Below, piece after piece: positions 49,550-61,299 of a stretch of 64,000 nucleotides of DNA; within the stretch, counting starts at the first letter, position 1, and the number at the start of each line of letters is the position of its first letter. This DNA comes from Roseovarius sp. ZX-A-9 (GTDB lineage Bacteria > Pseudomonadota > Alphaproteobacteria > Rhodobacterales > Rhodobacteraceae). The notes beneath the pieces were generated by a model. That model was not told where the DNA came from, did no database searches, and saw only the letters and a program-made list of their open reading frames with translations. A program made the position numbers and the translations under genes. Location of the stretch: NCBI RefSeq assembly GCF_028369135.1, contig NZ_JAPWHW010000003.1, forward strand, positions 124,001 to 188,000, read 5' to 3'.

Positions 49550-50263
49550 TTACATCACCATCAGATGCCCGGCGAGGCCCAGTGAGAACCCCGCGACAGC
49601 GCCCAGCGGCGGTGCCCACGCACGTTCCAGCGGGACACCCGGCGCGATGTCTTCGAACAGCAGGTAGAGGATACCCCCCGCCGCAAACAACATGATCGCC
49701 CCCAGCACCTGCGGCAGGTCGCTCAGCACCGACAGGCCGAACCACGCCGCCAGCGGCCCCAATCCGACGATAAGAACAAACAGGATCAGGATACGTAGCG
49801 TCCGGTTGCCGCCATCCTGCATTTCACGAAACGCGTTGAATCCTTCGGGCAGGTTCTGCAACGCAATCAGCCCGGCCATCAGCAGCGCCACACCGGGATC
49901 GCCCGCGATCAGCGCGCCCAGCGCCATCGCCTCGGGCACGAAATCCAGCAGCATCGCCATCAGCTGCGCGCCGCTGCCGCCCCGGTTCTGGATCGCCCGA
50001 TCGACGGCGCAGAAAACCGCGCCCCCCGCCACGAACCAGAACAGCACCGGCAGTGGCGCAAGGCGCGCCGCCCCTTCGGGCACCAGAACCAGCGCAATCG
50101 CCGAGAAAAGCGCGCCGCCCCCAAAGGCAATCACCGTATGGCGAAACTCTGCCTCCAGCCAGCGCGGCAGGCACTTGTCCTGCGTCGCCAGAGCGGCACC
50201 CAGCGGAATCGTCCCCCCGGCCATCGCCGCCAGCAGCAGCGCCTGGGTCAAGGTTTCGGGCAT
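49550..50263 (-). CDS. ZIP-family metal transporter homologue
   Basis: 237 residues with about eight hydrophobic helices. LDFVPEAMALGA (106-117) and LQNLPEGFNAF (135-145) align with the ZIP signature helices, but Asp107 and Gln136 stand where functional ZIP pores usually have His (HNxPEG). Inner membrane. It begins 7 bp after the sdhB stop and is followed by a terminator, so it is the last gene of the sdh operon. Substrate metal uncertain given the changed motifs. Confidence 0.75.
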   Translation of the reverse strand: MPETLTQALLLAAMAGGTIPLGAALATQDKCLPRWLEAEFRHTVIAFGGGALFSAIALVLVPEGAARLAPLPVLFWFVAGGAVFCAVDRAIQNRGGSGAQLMAMLLDFVPEAMALGALIAGDPGVALLMAGLIALQNLPEGFNAFREMQDGGNRTLRILILFVLIVGLGPLAAWFGLSVLSDLPQVLGAIMLFAAGGILYLLFEDIAPGVPLERAWAPPLGAVAGFSLGLAGHLMVM

Positions 50264-50270
50264 GGTGCGG

Positions 50271-51050
50271 TCAGACCGTGCGCTCGACCATCATCTTCTT
50301 GATCTCGGAGATCGCCTTGGCCGGGTTCAGACCCTTCGGGCATGTCTTGGTGCAGTTCATGATCGTGTGGCACCGATAGAGCTTGAACGGATCTTCCAGA
50401 TCATCCAACCGCTCACCCGTCGCCTCGTCCCGGCTGTCGATGATCCAGCGATAGGCATGCAGCAACGCGGCGGGGCCGAGATACTTGTCGCCATTCCACC
50501 AGTAGCTGGGGCAGGCTGTCGAACAGCTGGCGCACATCACGCACTCATAAAGGCCGTCCAGCTTGGCGCGGTCCTCGATGGACTGCCTCCATTCCTTCGC
50601 CGGTCGGTTGGTCTTGGTTTCCAGCCACGGCATGATGCTGGCATGCTGGGCGTAGAAATGCGTGAGGTCGGGTATAAGGTCGCGCACCACGGGCATATGC
50701 GGCAGCGGATAGATTTTCACATCGCCCTTGATCTCGTCCATGCCATAGATGCAGGCCAGCGTGTTGATCCCGTCGATATTCATCGCGCAGGAGCCGCAGA
50801 TGCCCTCGCGGCAGGACCGGCGGAAACTCAGCGTCGGGTCGATCTCGTTCTTGATCTTGATCAGCGCGTCCAGAACCATCGGGCCGCAAGTGTCCATATC
50901 GACAAAATACGTGTCCACCCGCGGGGTCGCCCCGTCATCCGGCGTCCAGCGATAGATGCTGAACTTGCGCACGTTCTTGGCGCCAGTCGGCTTGGGCCAG
51001 GTCTTGCCGGTGGTGATCCGGCTGTTCTTGGGAAGGGTGAATTGAACCAT
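50271..51050 (-). CDS. sdhB: Succinate dehydrogenase iron-sulphur subunit
   Basis: 259 residues. [12 protein letters not shown] binds the 2Fe-2S cluster; [13 protein letters not shown] and [17 protein letters not shown] bind the 4Fe-4S and 3Fe-4S clusters, passing electrons from SdhA to quinone. Follows the small lipoprotein gene. Confidence 0.99.
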   Translation of the reverse strand: MVQFTLPKNSRITTGKTWPKPTGAKNVRKFSIYRWTPDDGATPRVDTYFVDMDTCGPMVLDALIKIKNEIDPTLSFRRSCREGICGSCAMNIDGINTLACIYGMDEIKGDVKIYPLPHMPVVRDLIPDLTHFYAQHASIMPWLETKTNRPAKEWRQSIEDRAKLDGLYECVMCASCSTACPSYWWNGDKYLGPAALLHAYRWIIDSRDEATGERLDDLEDPFKLYRCHTIMNCTKTCPKGLNPAKAISEIKKMMVERTV

Positions 51051-51065
51051 GTGAGTCGCCTCCGT

Positions 51066-51416
51066 TCAGCCGCCCAACAGCGTGATGCTGTTTTGGGCGA
51101 TACATTGCACGGCTTCGGGGCGTTGCGCGATTTCAATCACCTCCTGTGCCGTCGATTGGGTCACGCCGGTGCCCGCGGCACTGGCAATGGATATGATCTC
51201 TCCGGCGCTGGCCGCGTCGATGATGCAGTCCGATACCGGCGCCGGGTTCACACCGGGAAACCGCTCTGCAACAACGCTGTTCACGACCGTTTTGGCCCGG
51301 TCGCGCGCCAGTGCATCGGCCACGTCCCGTGCCGCACCGCAGGCCGACAGCCCGGCGATCAGCGCGCCGCCGATCAACACGCGGCGATATGTGGCGGCGA
51401 CGCTCACCCGAGCCAT
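51066..51416 (-). CDS. Small predicted lipoprotein within the sdh operon
   Basis: 116 residues. RVLIGGALIAGLSACGAARD is a signal peptide with lipobox LSAC (Cys26), so an outer- or inner-membrane lipoprotein facing the periplasm is expected. The rest is Ala/Val-rich with two further Cys (CIIDAA and CIAQ). Not recognised. It lies between sdhA and sdhB, 15 bp from sdhB. Confidence 0.75.
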   Translation of the reverse strand: MARVSVAATYRRVLIGGALIAGLSACGAARDVADALARDRAKTVVNSVVAERFPGVNPAPVSDCIIDAASAGEIISIASAAGTGVTQSTAQEVIEIAQRPEAVQCIAQNSITLLGG

Positions 51417-51468
51417 CTTCGCGCGGCGCGATCTGCTGCCGCGACTTTTTCGGCGTTGACCAGTTGCA

Positions 51469-53274
51469 TCAGAATGTCCGTGCCTTCGGCGCGATCTTCT
51501 TGAGACTGATGCCGCCCTCTTTCTCGTCGGTCAGCGGCGCCTCGATGATCGGACGATAGCTGAGCGCCACCTTGTTGCCCTCCACCCGCGCAATCGTGTG
51601 CACGCGCCACTTTTCGTCATCGCGCTTGGTGAAATCCTCATGCGCATGCGCGCCGCGGCTCTCTGTCCGCGCTTCGGCGCCATGAATCGTGGCCAGCGCA
51701 TTCGGCATCAGGTTGGTCAGTTCCAGCGTCTCCATCAGATCGGTGTTCCAGACCAGCGAACGGTCCGTGACCTTCAGATCATCCAGCTTGGCCGCGATCG
51801 ACGTCATCTTTTCGACGCCTTCCTTCAGCGTCTTGGATGTACGGAAAACCGCCGCATCTGCCTGCATGGTCTTTTGCATCTCCAGCCGCAGCTCGGCTGT
51901 CGGCGTGCCGCCATTGGCGTTGCGGATGCTGTCGAACCGGTCGAACGCCTTGTCGACCTGGCTGGTATTGGTGTCCGGTACGGCGCTGTCCGCGTCCACC
52001 ACCTTGCCCGCGCGGATCGCCGCAGCCCGGCCAAACACCACGAGGTCGATCAGCGAGTTCGACCCAAGGCGGTTGGCGCCATGCACCGATGCACAGCCCG
52101 CTTCGCCCACGGCCATCAGGCCGGGAACCACCGCATGCGGGTCCTTTTTCGTCGGGTTCAGCACCTCGCCCCAGTAATTGGTCGGCACACCGCCCATGTT
52201 GTAATGCACCGTCGGCAGAACCGGGATCGGCTCCTTGGTCACGTCGACGCCTGCAAAAATCCGCGCACTCTCCGAGATCCCCGGCAGGCGCAGTTGCAGC
52301 GCCTCGGGCGGCAGGTGGCTCAGGTTCAGGTGGATATGATCACCCTCTTCACCCACGCCGCGTCCCTCGCGGATTTCCATCGTCATCGAGCGGCTGACAT
52401 AATCGCGCGGTGCGAGGTCCTTGTATTGCGGCGCATAGCGCTCCATGAACCGTTCGCCTTCGGAGTTGGTCAGATACCCGCCCTCGCCGCGTGCGCCCTC
52501 GGTGATCAGACAACCCGAACCATAGATGCCCGTCGGGTGGAACTGCACGAACTCCATGTCCTGAAGCGGCAGACCGGCCCGCGCCACCATGCCGCCGCCA
52601 TCACCGGTGCAGGTATGTGCGGACGTGGCGCTGAAATAGGCCCGGCCATAACCGCCAGTAGCCAGAACGACCATCTTGGCGTTGAACACATGCATCGTGC
52701 CATCGTCGAGCTTCCAGCAGACGACCCCGGTGCAGACGCCATCATCAGACATAATCAGGTCAATGGCGAAATATTCGATATAGAACTCGGCGTTGTTCTT
52801 CAGGCTCTGCCCATAAAGCGTGTGCAGAATCGCGTGGCCAGTCCGGTCAGCCGCCGCACAGGTCCGCTGCACCGGCGGGCCGTCGCCAAATTCGGTGGTG
52901 TGGCCGCCAAAGGGACGCTGATAGATCTTGCCCTCCTCGGTGCGGCTGAACGGCACGCCGTAATGCTCCAGCTCATAGACCGCCTTGGGGGCCTCGCGCG
53001 TCAGATACTCCATCGCGTCGGTATCGCCCAACCAGTCGCCGCCCTTGACCGTGTCATACATATGCCACTGCCAGTTGTCGGGTCCCATATTCGACAGTGA
53101 AGCCGCAATGCCCCCCTGCGCCGCGACGGTATGCGACCGGGTCGGGAACACCTTGGTCACGCAAGCGGTGCGCAGCCCCTGTTCGGCCATCCCCAGCGTG
53201 GCGCGCAAACCCGCGCCGCCCGCGCCAACCACAACCACATCGTAATCATGCGTCTCGTATTCGTAAGCAGCCAT
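51469..53274 (-). CDS. sdhA: Succinate dehydrogenase flavoprotein subunit
   Basis: 601 residues. [20 protein letters not shown] is the FAD Rossmann loop, [15 protein letters not shown] contains the FAD-linking His (SHTxAAQGG), and the catalytic Arg/His regions around [17 protein letters not shown] are intact. Oxidises succinate to fumarate at the inner membrane. Operon sdhCDA-lipoprotein-sdhB-ZIP. Confidence 0.99.
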   Translation of the reverse strand: MAAYEYETHDYDVVVVGAGGAGLRATLGMAEQGLRTACVTKVFPTRSHTVAAQGGIAASLSNMGPDNWQWHMYDTVKGGDWLGDTDAMEYLTREAPKAVYELEHYGVPFSRTEEGKIYQRPFGGHTTEFGDGPPVQRTCAAADRTGHAILHTLYGQSLKNNAEFYIEYFAIDLIMSDDGVCTGVVCWKLDDGTMHVFNAKMVVLATGGYGRAYFSATSAHTCTGDGGGMVARAGLPLQDMEFVQFHPTGIYGSGCLITEGARGEGGYLTNSEGERFMERYAPQYKDLAPRDYVSRSMTMEIREGRGVGEEGDHIHLNLSHLPPEALQLRLPGISESARIFAGVDVTKEPIPVLPTVHYNMGGVPTNYWGEVLNPTKKDPHAVVPGLMAVGEAGCASVHGANRLGSNSLIDLVVFGRAAAIRAGKVVDADSAVPDTNTSQVDKAFDRFDSIRNANGGTPTAELRLEMQKTMQADAAVFRTSKTLKEGVEKMTSIAAKLDDLKVTDRSLVWNTDLMETLELTNLMPNALATIHGAEARTESRGAHAHEDFTKRDDEKWRVHTIARVEGNKVALSYRPIIEAPLTDEKEGGISLKKIAPKARTF

Positions 53275-53286
53275 CAGGTCAGATCC

Positions 53287-53658
53287 TCAAATCGCAATTT
53301 TGGCAAGGGCGAACAGGCCAGTGGCCGTCAGCCCGTAAGACAGCACCGTCACGCTGATAATCAGCACTTTGCGCATGGCACCGCGCGAATAATCCTCCAG
53401 CATGGTCTGCGCGCCCTTGCGGAAATGTTCCAGCCCGACAAACAGGACCAGCCCGGTCAGAATCGCCACGGCGGGATGCGCAAAGGTTGCAAGCACCTCT
53501 TCGCGGCTGCCGCCAAGCGCGCTGCCAAAGATATAGAGGAAGATCGGCACGATCAGCGCCAGCCCCACGCCGCTGACGGTCATGTACCAGTGATGCTCGG
53601 TGCCGGTATGGGCCGCACCCTTGCCTTCGGCGCGCTTACGGGCGGTCAGGTAACGCAT
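53287..53658 (-). CDS. sdhD: Succinate dehydrogenase membrane anchor subunit
   Basis: 123 residues, three membrane helices. GTEHHWYMTVSGVGLALIVP and LEHFRKGAQTMLEDY are typical of alphaproteobacterial SdhD. Holds haem b and the quinone site with SdhC. Confidence 0.95.
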   Translation of the reverse strand: MRYLTARKRAEGKGAAHTGTEHHWYMTVSGVGLALIVPIFLYIFGSALGGSREEVLATFAHPAVAILTGLVLFVGLEHFRKGAQTMLEDYSRGAMRKVLIISVTVLSYGLTATGLFALAKIAI

Positions 53659-53670
53659 GGCTTACCTCCC

Positions 53671-54054
53671 TCAGATGATAATGATTGTAAGGATCGTCAG
53701 AACGACCGACCCGATGACACAGATCCAGCCCAGCTTCTCGGCCGACTTGATATCCATGCAGCGACCGGCATCCCAGATCAGGTGCCGCAGCCCCGCCAGA
53801 TAGTGATACCAGATCGCCCAGAGCGACAGCGTCAGTACCAGATCACCAAACCACGAGGTGACAAACGCGTTCGCGGTCTCGAAATATTCGGGCCCCGTAG
53901 CGGCGGCCAGCAACCACCACACGATCATCAAGGTCGCCACGATCAGCGCGTTGCCCGTGATCCGCGTGAGGATCGACGAGATCGACGTCATCTGCGGGCG
54001 GTAGATCGTCAGGTGGGGCGATAGCGGGCGGTCGCCCCTGTTCACATCGGCCAT
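53671..54054 (-). CDS. sdhC: Succinate dehydrogenase cytochrome b556 subunit
   Basis: 127 residues from the ATG at 54054 with GGAAGGGA upstream. RPLSPHLTIYRPQMTSISSI is the SdhC signature and HYLAGLRHLIWDAG contains the haem-ligand His. First gene of the sdh operon, about 155 bp downstream of the GTGATCAC operator cluster. Confidence 0.97.
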   Translation of the reverse strand: MADVNRGDRPLSPHLTIYRPQMTSISSILTRITGNALIVATLMIVWWLLAAATGPEYFETANAFVTSWFGDLVLTLSLWAIWYHYLAGLRHLIWDAGRCMDIKSAEKLGWICVIGSVVLTILTIIII

Positions 54055-54210
54055 TTTACAGGTCCCTTCCTTGGCAAATGGTCGCCCTCGGTCGGGCGAT
54101 GCCATGACTGGCTGTTCGTTTGCGATTAGTTTTAGCGCGCCTGTCACCGGTGCACAGCCCCAAATGCCATATCTCGCGCCTTCCAGCAAGGAATGCCCGT
54201 CTCTGGACGG

Positions 54211-54279
54211 TTTCGTGATCACGAAAAAAATGGGCGTGATCACAAAGTACGACCTTCCTCTCGCTTTCGTGATCACGAA
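54211..54279 (-). promoter_or_regulatory. Triple GTGATCAC operator cluster upstream of sdhC
   Basis: Three palindromes: TTTCGTGATCACGAAA (54211-54226), core GTGATCAC (54236-54243) and TTCGTGATCACGAA (54266-54279). Their centres are 21 and 33 bp apart, close to whole helical turns. The same core occurs twice, 21 bp apart, upstream of sucC. The regulator is not identified. Confidence 0.75.
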
Positions 54280-54413
54280 TCACCGACTCAGCCCGCGCTT
54301 ACCTTGCATCGTTCCTCATCCCACGCCCTGTTGCATCCGGCAGGGCCCGGATTTCCGCAACCGGCCAATCGCGATCTCCGTTGCCGCTTGTCCGGCACCG
54401 GACGGTTGCGCGA

Positions 54414-55445
54414 TCAGACAGGAACCAAGGCCCAGTAATCAAGATCAAGCAGCACATCCGGCAGGTAGCGGCCATCCTCGCCCTTCAGCGCAAATGGCGC
54501 GCCGCCCTTGGTTGCCACCAGCCGCAGACGCAACGCACCGACTCCCGGCGCATCGGTCTCGGCGCGGTCCAGCACCTCGGTCCATGCCCGGACGGTATCG
54601 CCCGCATAGCATGGGTTGGCATGTGCGCCGCCATTCAGCCCGACCACCATCTGCGCATTCGCCAGCCCGTTAAAGCTCAGGCTGCGCGCCAGAGAGATCA
54701 CATGCCCGCCATAGATCAAGCGCCGCCCGTCCGGGCGCGCGGAGGTGTCGAAATGCACCTTGGCGGTGTTCTGCCACAGGCGGGTGGCCAACATATGCTC
54801 GGCCTCTTCGACCGTGACACCGTCCACATGGTCGATCGTCTCGCCCACCGCGTAATCGCCCCAGCGATGCGGCTCGCCCGCCAGTTCGAAATCGTAACGC
54901 GTGAAATCCAGCCCCTCGGGCACCACCAGTTGATCGGACCGCAGCGCGCCTGCAAGCTCCGGGATCACCGGGGCGGGCGCATCGCTGCCCGGATCACGCT
55001 TGCGCACCATCACCCAGCGCACATAGTCCAGCACCGTCTCGCCGCGCTGGTTCTGCCCCTTGGTGCGCACCCAGACAACGCCCGATTTGCCGTTCGAATT
55101 CTGCTTCAAACCGATCACTTCAGAGGTCGAATGGATAGTATCGCCGGGATAGACCGGCCGCAGCCACCGCCCCTCGGCATAGCCCAGATTTGCCAGCGCA
55201 TTCAGCGAAACGTCCGGCACGGTCTTGCCGAACACCACATGGAACGCCGCGATATCATCCAGCGGTGCGGCAGGCAGACCACAGTCTCGGGCAAACTCGT
55301 CAGAAGAATAGAGCGCATGGCGCGCCGGGTAGAGCGCATGGTAAAGCGCCCGCTCGCCCCCCGAAACGGTGCGCGGCACCGCATGGCGGATGGTTTCGCC
55401 GACAGTGTAATCCTCAAAAAATCGGCCCGGATTGGTTTTCGCCAT
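54414..55445 (-). CDS. mch: Mesaconyl-CoA hydratase (beta-methylmalyl-CoA dehydratase)
   Basis: 343 residues with two MaoC-like hot-dog domains. KTNPGRFFEDYTVGETIRHA is the typical start, LRPVYPGDTIHSTSEVIGLK lies in the first domain and LIYGGHVISLARSLSFNGL in the second. The length equals that of the characterised Rhodobacter enzyme as I recall. Interconverts mesaconyl-C1-CoA and beta-methylmalyl-CoA in the ethylmalonyl-CoA pathway. The downstream neighbours DUF1737, NnrU and mcl2 (transcribed before it) are the conserved context. ATG at 55445. Confidence 0.92.
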   Translation of the reverse strand: MAKTNPGRFFEDYTVGETIRHAVPRTVSGGERALYHALYPARHALYSSDEFARDCGLPAAPLDDIAAFHVVFGKTVPDVSLNALANLGYAEGRWLRPVYPGDTIHSTSEVIGLKQNSNGKSGVVWVRTKGQNQRGETVLDYVRWVMVRKRDPGSDAPAPVIPELAGALRSDQLVVPEGLDFTRYDFELAGEPHRWGDYAVGETIDHVDGVTVEEAEHMLATRLWQNTAKVHFDTSARPDGRRLIYGGHVISLARSLSFNGLANAQMVVGLNGGAHANPCYAGDTVRAWTEVLDRAETDAPGVGALRLRLVATKGGAPFALKGEDGRYLPDVLLDLDYWALVPV

Positions 55446-55447
55446 GC

Positions 55448-55651
55448 TCACTGTGCCCCCAGCTTGGTCTCGGGCGTATACTCGCCCGGCGCGTCCTTGG
55501 TCACGGCCTGCCCGCAGCGCATCACGCCATTTGCGTGATCCCATGCGTAGGTCGGGCTACCGTGTAGCGCCCAGCCCTTGTTTAGCGCTTCCGTGACCTT
55601 GTGACAAAAGGCCGATGTGTCCTCGGCGGTAAGCAGTCGATAAAGTTTCAT
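55448..55651 (-). CDS. DUF1737 family small protein
   Basis: 67 residues from the ATG at 55651. MKLYRLLTAEDTSAFCHKVT and LNKGWALHGSPTYAWDH match DUF1737, an unknown family often found beside mch. The stop is 2 bp before the mch start, so the two are coupled. Confidence 0.85.
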   Translation of the reverse strand: MKLYRLLTAEDTSAFCHKVTEALNKGWALHGSPTYAWDHANGVMRCGQAVTKDAPGEYTPETKLGAQ

Positions 55652-55658
55652 GGCATCC

Positions 55659-56213
55659 TCATCCAAATGTCGGGTAACCCAGCGCATAATGCGCCGCTGC
55701 AATCGCCGCGTAGACGATCACGCTCGCGATGATCGCAGTGATTTCCTTGCGCCGGGGCGCAACGGGCGGTGGCGTCCAGTCCCGCTCGGACCGGTTGATC
55801 AGGATGACCTCGAGCACCGCCCAGGCCAGCATCCCGCCAAACAGCACGAAGGACGGCACATCGCCATTGACCAGCAGATGCGCCAGCGCCCAGAGCTTGA
55901 CCGCGCCAAGCATCGGGTGCCGCATCCGCCGCGCCAGCGCGGTCTTCGCGCCAGATACCGCAAAGAGGTAGATCGACAGCAGCATCAGCAGGTTGTTGAT
56001 CCCCACCATTGCCGGGCTGCGCCCCCAGTAGAACGCACCATCGGCCATCCGGTAGCCCAGTACCATCAGCACGAGCCCCGCGAGGATCGCCAGAGCAACC
56101 GGCCCGCGCCCCTTGACGCCCATGGCCGCGCGCCGCTCTGGAGCCAGCCGCTTGAAGAGATGCGCGCCAGCCCAGAGCGCCAGCCCGAGGATCAGTAATA
56201 TCATGCCCATCAT
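55659..56213 (-). CDS. NnrU family membrane protein
   Basis: 184 residues with about five membrane helices. LWAGAHLFKRLAPERRAAMG, RHPMLGAVKLWALAHLLVNG and SFVLFGGMLAWAVLE are the NnrU signature (distantly related to isoprenylcysteine methyltransferases). NnrU is named from denitrification clusters, but this copy belongs to the mch-mcl2 block. Function unknown. Overlaps mcl2 by ATGA. Confidence 0.9.
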   Translation of the reverse strand: MMGMILLILGLALWAGAHLFKRLAPERRAAMGVKGRGPVALAILAGLVLMVLGYRMADGAFYWGRSPAMVGINNLLMLLSIYLFAVSGAKTALARRMRHPMLGAVKLWALAHLLVNGDVPSFVLFGGMLAWAVLEVILINRSERDWTPPPVAPRRKEITAIIASVIVYAAIAAAHYALGYPTFG

Positions 56214-57070
56214 TGTGCTCCCATTTCCGAAACCGCCTGCGCGCGCGCCAGCAACCGCTTGGCCGCGACCACATGCAGGTTCTCGACGATCATGCCGTCA
56301 ACCACCGCAACCCCCTGCCCCGATGCTTCGCTGGCCTCGAACGCCTCGATCTGCCGCCGCGCCAGGTCGATTTCCGAACTGGTCGGGGCAAATGCGGTAT
56401 TGGCCACTTCGATCTGCGCGGGATGGATCAGCGTCTTGCCGTCAAACCCCAGGTCGCGACCCTGCTCGCATTCCGCGCGCAGCCCTTCGCCGTCGCGGAA
56501 CCGGTTATAGACCCCGTCAATCGCCACGATACGCGCGGCACGCGCCGCCATGACGATCATCTGCAGCGCTGTCATCAGCGGCAAACGGTCGGCGCGGCTG
56601 CGGCTGCCCAGATCCTTGGTCAGATCATTGGTGCCGGTGACCAGCCCCGCCACCCGGCCATGGGCGGCGATGTCACGCGCATTGAACACGCTCACCGGGG
56701 TTTCCATCATCGTCCAGATCGGCATGTCTGCGGGCAGCAGATCGCCCAGATTGTCCACGTCCGAGCGCGTGTTGACCTTGGGAAGCAGGATCGCATCGGC
56801 ACCCGCATCGCCCAGCACGCGCACATCCTCCAGCCCCCAGGCGGTGGTCAGCGCGTTGATCCGCACGATCTTGGCCCGCTTGCCAAAGCCGCCCTCTTTC
56901 AGCGCCGCCGCAAGGGTCTGGCGGGCAGCGGCCTTGGCATCGGGCGCCACCGCGTCTTCGAGGTCAAAGATGATGGCGTCCGTCGGCAGGCTGCGGGCCT
57001 TGTCAATCGCGCGCTCCTTCGAGCCGGGGATATAGAGTACCGATCGATACGGGTGGCTGGCAGCGTCCAT
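56210..57070 (-). CDS. mcl2: (3S)-malyl-CoA thioesterase / CitE-like lyase
   Basis: 286 residues from the ATG at 57070 (AGGAGAG upstream). RSVLYIPGSKERAIDKARSL is the CitE/HpcH start, IIFDLEDAV and WTMMETPVSV hold metal-binding acidic residues, and DGKTLIHPAQIEVAN is the late signature. Its place beside mch, with DUF1737 and NnrU between, matches the Rhodobacter Mcl2 thioesterase, which hydrolyses malyl-CoA to malate; Mcl1 lyases are longer. A true malyl-CoA lyase activity cannot be excluded by eye. Confidence 0.85.
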   Translation of the reverse strand: MDAASHPYRSVLYIPGSKERAIDKARSLPTDAIIFDLEDAVAPDAKAAARQTLAAALKEGGFGKRAKIVRINALTTAWGLEDVRVLGDAGADAILLPKVNTRSDVDNLGDLLPADMPIWTMMETPVSVFNARDIAAHGRVAGLVTGTNDLTKDLGSRSRADRLPLMTALQMIVMAARAARIVAIDGVYNRFRDGEGLRAECEQGRDLGFDGKTLIHPAQIEVANTAFAPTSSEIDLARRQIEAFEASEASGQGVAVVDGMIVENLHVVAAKRLLARAQAVSEMGAQ

Positions 57071-57239
57071 GAATCTCTCCTGCATTAAGCGCGGGTAATA
57101 ATCTTGCGCCAGCAATGCCATTTTTGATGGGAATTGTTCAAGCCCTTATGTGCCGCAGCGCAGCATCATCCACCCCCAACACGCGCCAGGCACTCAAAGC
57201 GAACCGCAAAGGAGAACGGCGCACCCGTTCAGATACCGC

Positions 57240-58022
57240 TCACGCCAGAGCGTCCCAGATCAGCTTGGTCCCCGTCGCGGTGAGCAGCAGATAGGTCAGC
57301 GCGAAAAACGCCCGTTCCGGTACGGCGCGGTGCGCGACAACCCCCAGCCACGCGCCCAGCACCGCAAATGGCGCAAGCACCACGTCGATCAGCAGGGTCT
57401 GCGCCGTGAAAATCCCCAGGAACCCATAGGGCACCGCCTTGGCGATGTTCACCATCCAGAACAGCAGCACGGTCGTCGCCTGATACTCGATCTTGCTCAG
57501 CCCCCGTGACAGCAGGTAGATCGCGGCAGGCGGGCCGCCCGCATGGCTGACGAAACTGGTGAACCCGGCCACCAGCCCGGCGATCACACCTCCCCACGCA
57601 GGCATACGGCGGCGCGCGGCGCGCATGCGCCCCCACATTTGCCATGCCACGAACGCCAGGCAGATCGCCCCGATCAGCAGCCGCAACGCATCGGCATCCG
57701 CCACCCGGTAAAGCGCCGCGCCCAAGCCGACGCCCGGCAGGCCGCCCGCCACCAGCAACTGGACATCAGGCCAGCTCCACTGCCGCCAATAGGGCCGTAA
57801 TGTCGCCAGATCGATCAGCATCAGCAGCGGCAACATGATCCCCAGCGCCTGCCCCGGCGGCAACACCAGCGCCAGCACCGACGACCCGGCAAAGGCCGCG
57901 CCGGACCCGAAGCCGCCCTTCGAGACCCCCGCGAATATCGCCACCAGCGCTGCCAGCACCCACACCGTCAACGGCAGCCCCAACAGGGCATGGGTCTCCG
58001 GGGTGATGTACGCGTCAGTCAT
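57240..58022 (-). CDS. TauE/SafE family permease
   Basis: 260 residues, about eight membrane helices, starting at the ATG at 58022. VAIFAGVSKGGFGSGAAFAG and FTSFVSHAGGPPAAIYLLSR are the two inverted-repeat signatures of the TauE/SafE (DUF81) family, proposed anion exporters for sulphite, sulphoacetate or similar. Substrate unknown. Divergent from the PRC-barrel gene. Confidence 0.88.
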   Translation of the reverse strand: MTDAYITPETHALLGLPLTVWVLAALVAIFAGVSKGGFGSGAAFAGSSVLALVLPPGQALGIMLPLLMLIDLATLRPYWRQWSWPDVQLLVAGGLPGVGLGAALYRVADADALRLLIGAICLAFVAWQMWGRMRAARRRMPAWGGVIAGLVAGFTSFVSHAGGPPAAIYLLSRGLSKIEYQATTVLLFWMVNIAKAVPYGFLGIFTAQTLLIDVVLAPFAVLGAWLGVVAHRAVPERAFFALTYLLLTATGTKLIWDALA

Positions 58023-58065
58023 GCCAGCTCGGATCAGAAAATTTGCAAATTCAAACGAAACGTTT

Positions 58066-58090
58066 GGAACCGTCCACACAGTTCGACGTT
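58066..58090 (+). promoter_or_regulatory. EcfG-type (general stress) promoter
   Basis: GGAAC (58066-58070), 16 bases, CGTT (58087-58090), an exact match to the GGAAC-N16/17-CGTT consensus of alphaproteobacterial EcfG. It lies 62 bp upstream of the PRC-barrel ATG. PRC-barrel proteins are common general-stress targets. Some Rhodobacterales lack EcfG, so another ECF sigma with a similar -35 could be responsible. Confidence 0.5.
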
Positions 58091-58152
58091 GATGTACCAC
58101 ACGGCGGCACACGCCGTAACAATTCGCAAGTTAAACCACTAAGGAGATGAAA

Positions 58153-60122
<1,970 letters not shown>

Positions 60123-60184
60123 TCCAGCTATAAGGAATCGAAGAAGGCTTCGGACTTTCTCCGGGCCATTCCGTTCTGTAGAAC

Positions 60185-60217
60185 ACAGGCGGTGAGTTTA
60201 CTCACCGCCTGTTTTTT
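60185..60217 (+). terminator. Intrinsic terminator of mdh
   Basis: ACAGGCGGTGAG-ttta-CTCACCGCCTGT, a perfect 12-bp stem running into TTTTTT. 63 bp after the stop. Confidence 0.97.
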
Positions 60218-60460
60218 GTTTCTGGGTGCCTAAATAGGATGTGAGTGTGTTTCGGCTCGCCTATGAAAGGCCAGCATTTGCGTCACCATGCTGAAGTCTA
60301 ATGCCCGGTTCGAGCCCAGATCGGACCTGAATATAAGCCGCAAATTCACTCATAGCGAAAGCGTCTACTAAAACATGCATTCGCCCCATCGCGGCGGCTG
60401 CCAGTTCGCTGGTTTAGCGGTTTCAGCAAGCTGTTCGAAGGAAAGGGCACGCGATCTGCA

Positions 60461-60958
60461 TCAAGCTTGCTGCTGACGTCGGCGGCGTGCCGACAGACCG
60501 CCAAAGGCAATTACCGCCATCCCGAGCAGAGGTAAGGAGGCAGGAAGCGGTACCGGTGCAGGAGTGGTAATCGTAATTGGCGAACTGCTAAATATCGGCG
60601 CTCCTGACGCATTTTCAACTGAGACGCCTATCGGGAAGGCAAAAGGATCATTCGGATCAAGTTCAAGATTCGGATCAATGTCTGTAACAGTAAACGTTGT
60701 CACTCCGGTTATCCCTTCGGCTCCAAAATCCAATACAGCGCCAGAACCTAAAGAAAAGCTAGATAAGGCTCCACCACTTGTGAGGGAAAGTGTGTAGCCG
60801 TCATCGTCCGGTACAGCAGCAAAGGAAGGTGCCGTGACAGTATCAAATTCAGCATTCGTCACCGAATAGGTGTAGCCGACCGTGATCGTTGCGGCCGATG
60901 CGACCGATCCAAAAGCGACCCAACCGAGGGCGGCGGCGCAAAGAAAGATTTTAATCAT
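60461..60958 (-). CDS. VPLPA-CTERM sorting-domain protein
   Basis: 165 residues. The ATG at 60958 has GGAGAG upstream. Signal peptide about 1-22 (cleavage near ASA-AT). The body is a small, Thr/Ser/Asp-rich beta protein without cysteines. The C-terminus is VPLPASLPLLGMAVIAFGGL plus SARRRRQQQA: VPLPA motif, membrane helix, Arg cluster, the tripartite signal for exosortase processing. So it is probably an exported surface or matrix protein. No exosortase gene is in the window. It lies in the gap between mdh and sucC. Confidence 0.9.
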   Translation of the reverse strand: MIKIFLCAAALGWVAFGSVASAATITVGYTYSVTNAEFDTVTAPSFAAVPDDDGYTLSLTSGGALSSFSLGSGAVLDFGAEGITGVTTFTVTDIDPNLELDPNDPFAFPIGVSVENASGAPIFSSSPITITTPAPVPLPASLPLLGMAVIAFGGLSARRRRQQQA

Positions 60959-61299
60959 CAGACTCTCCATTATAATTTGAAAAACGCGGTTGTCGGAATT
61001 GGGCGCAATGTAGATATAAATACCGTATTATTGCCGATTTGGCTCATTCAGGCAAGGAAACCAGCTTTCAATCTAAAATCGAACCATCCATCGAGCATGG
61101 AAAATTCGGTCTAAGCGTCGAGCCACCTGAATGGATTTTCCTGAAATCCAGACATCTGCGAGTGTCTAGCAGGGATCGTCAGACCAAATGTTCCAGCTCT
61201 GTCGTTGCGGGGTCGTCACCAAATGCAAGGTTGGCTTTGTCCGCAGAGCGGGCCTACCCAATACGCGGCCTCACCCAATTTTGATGGTGCAAAATGATA

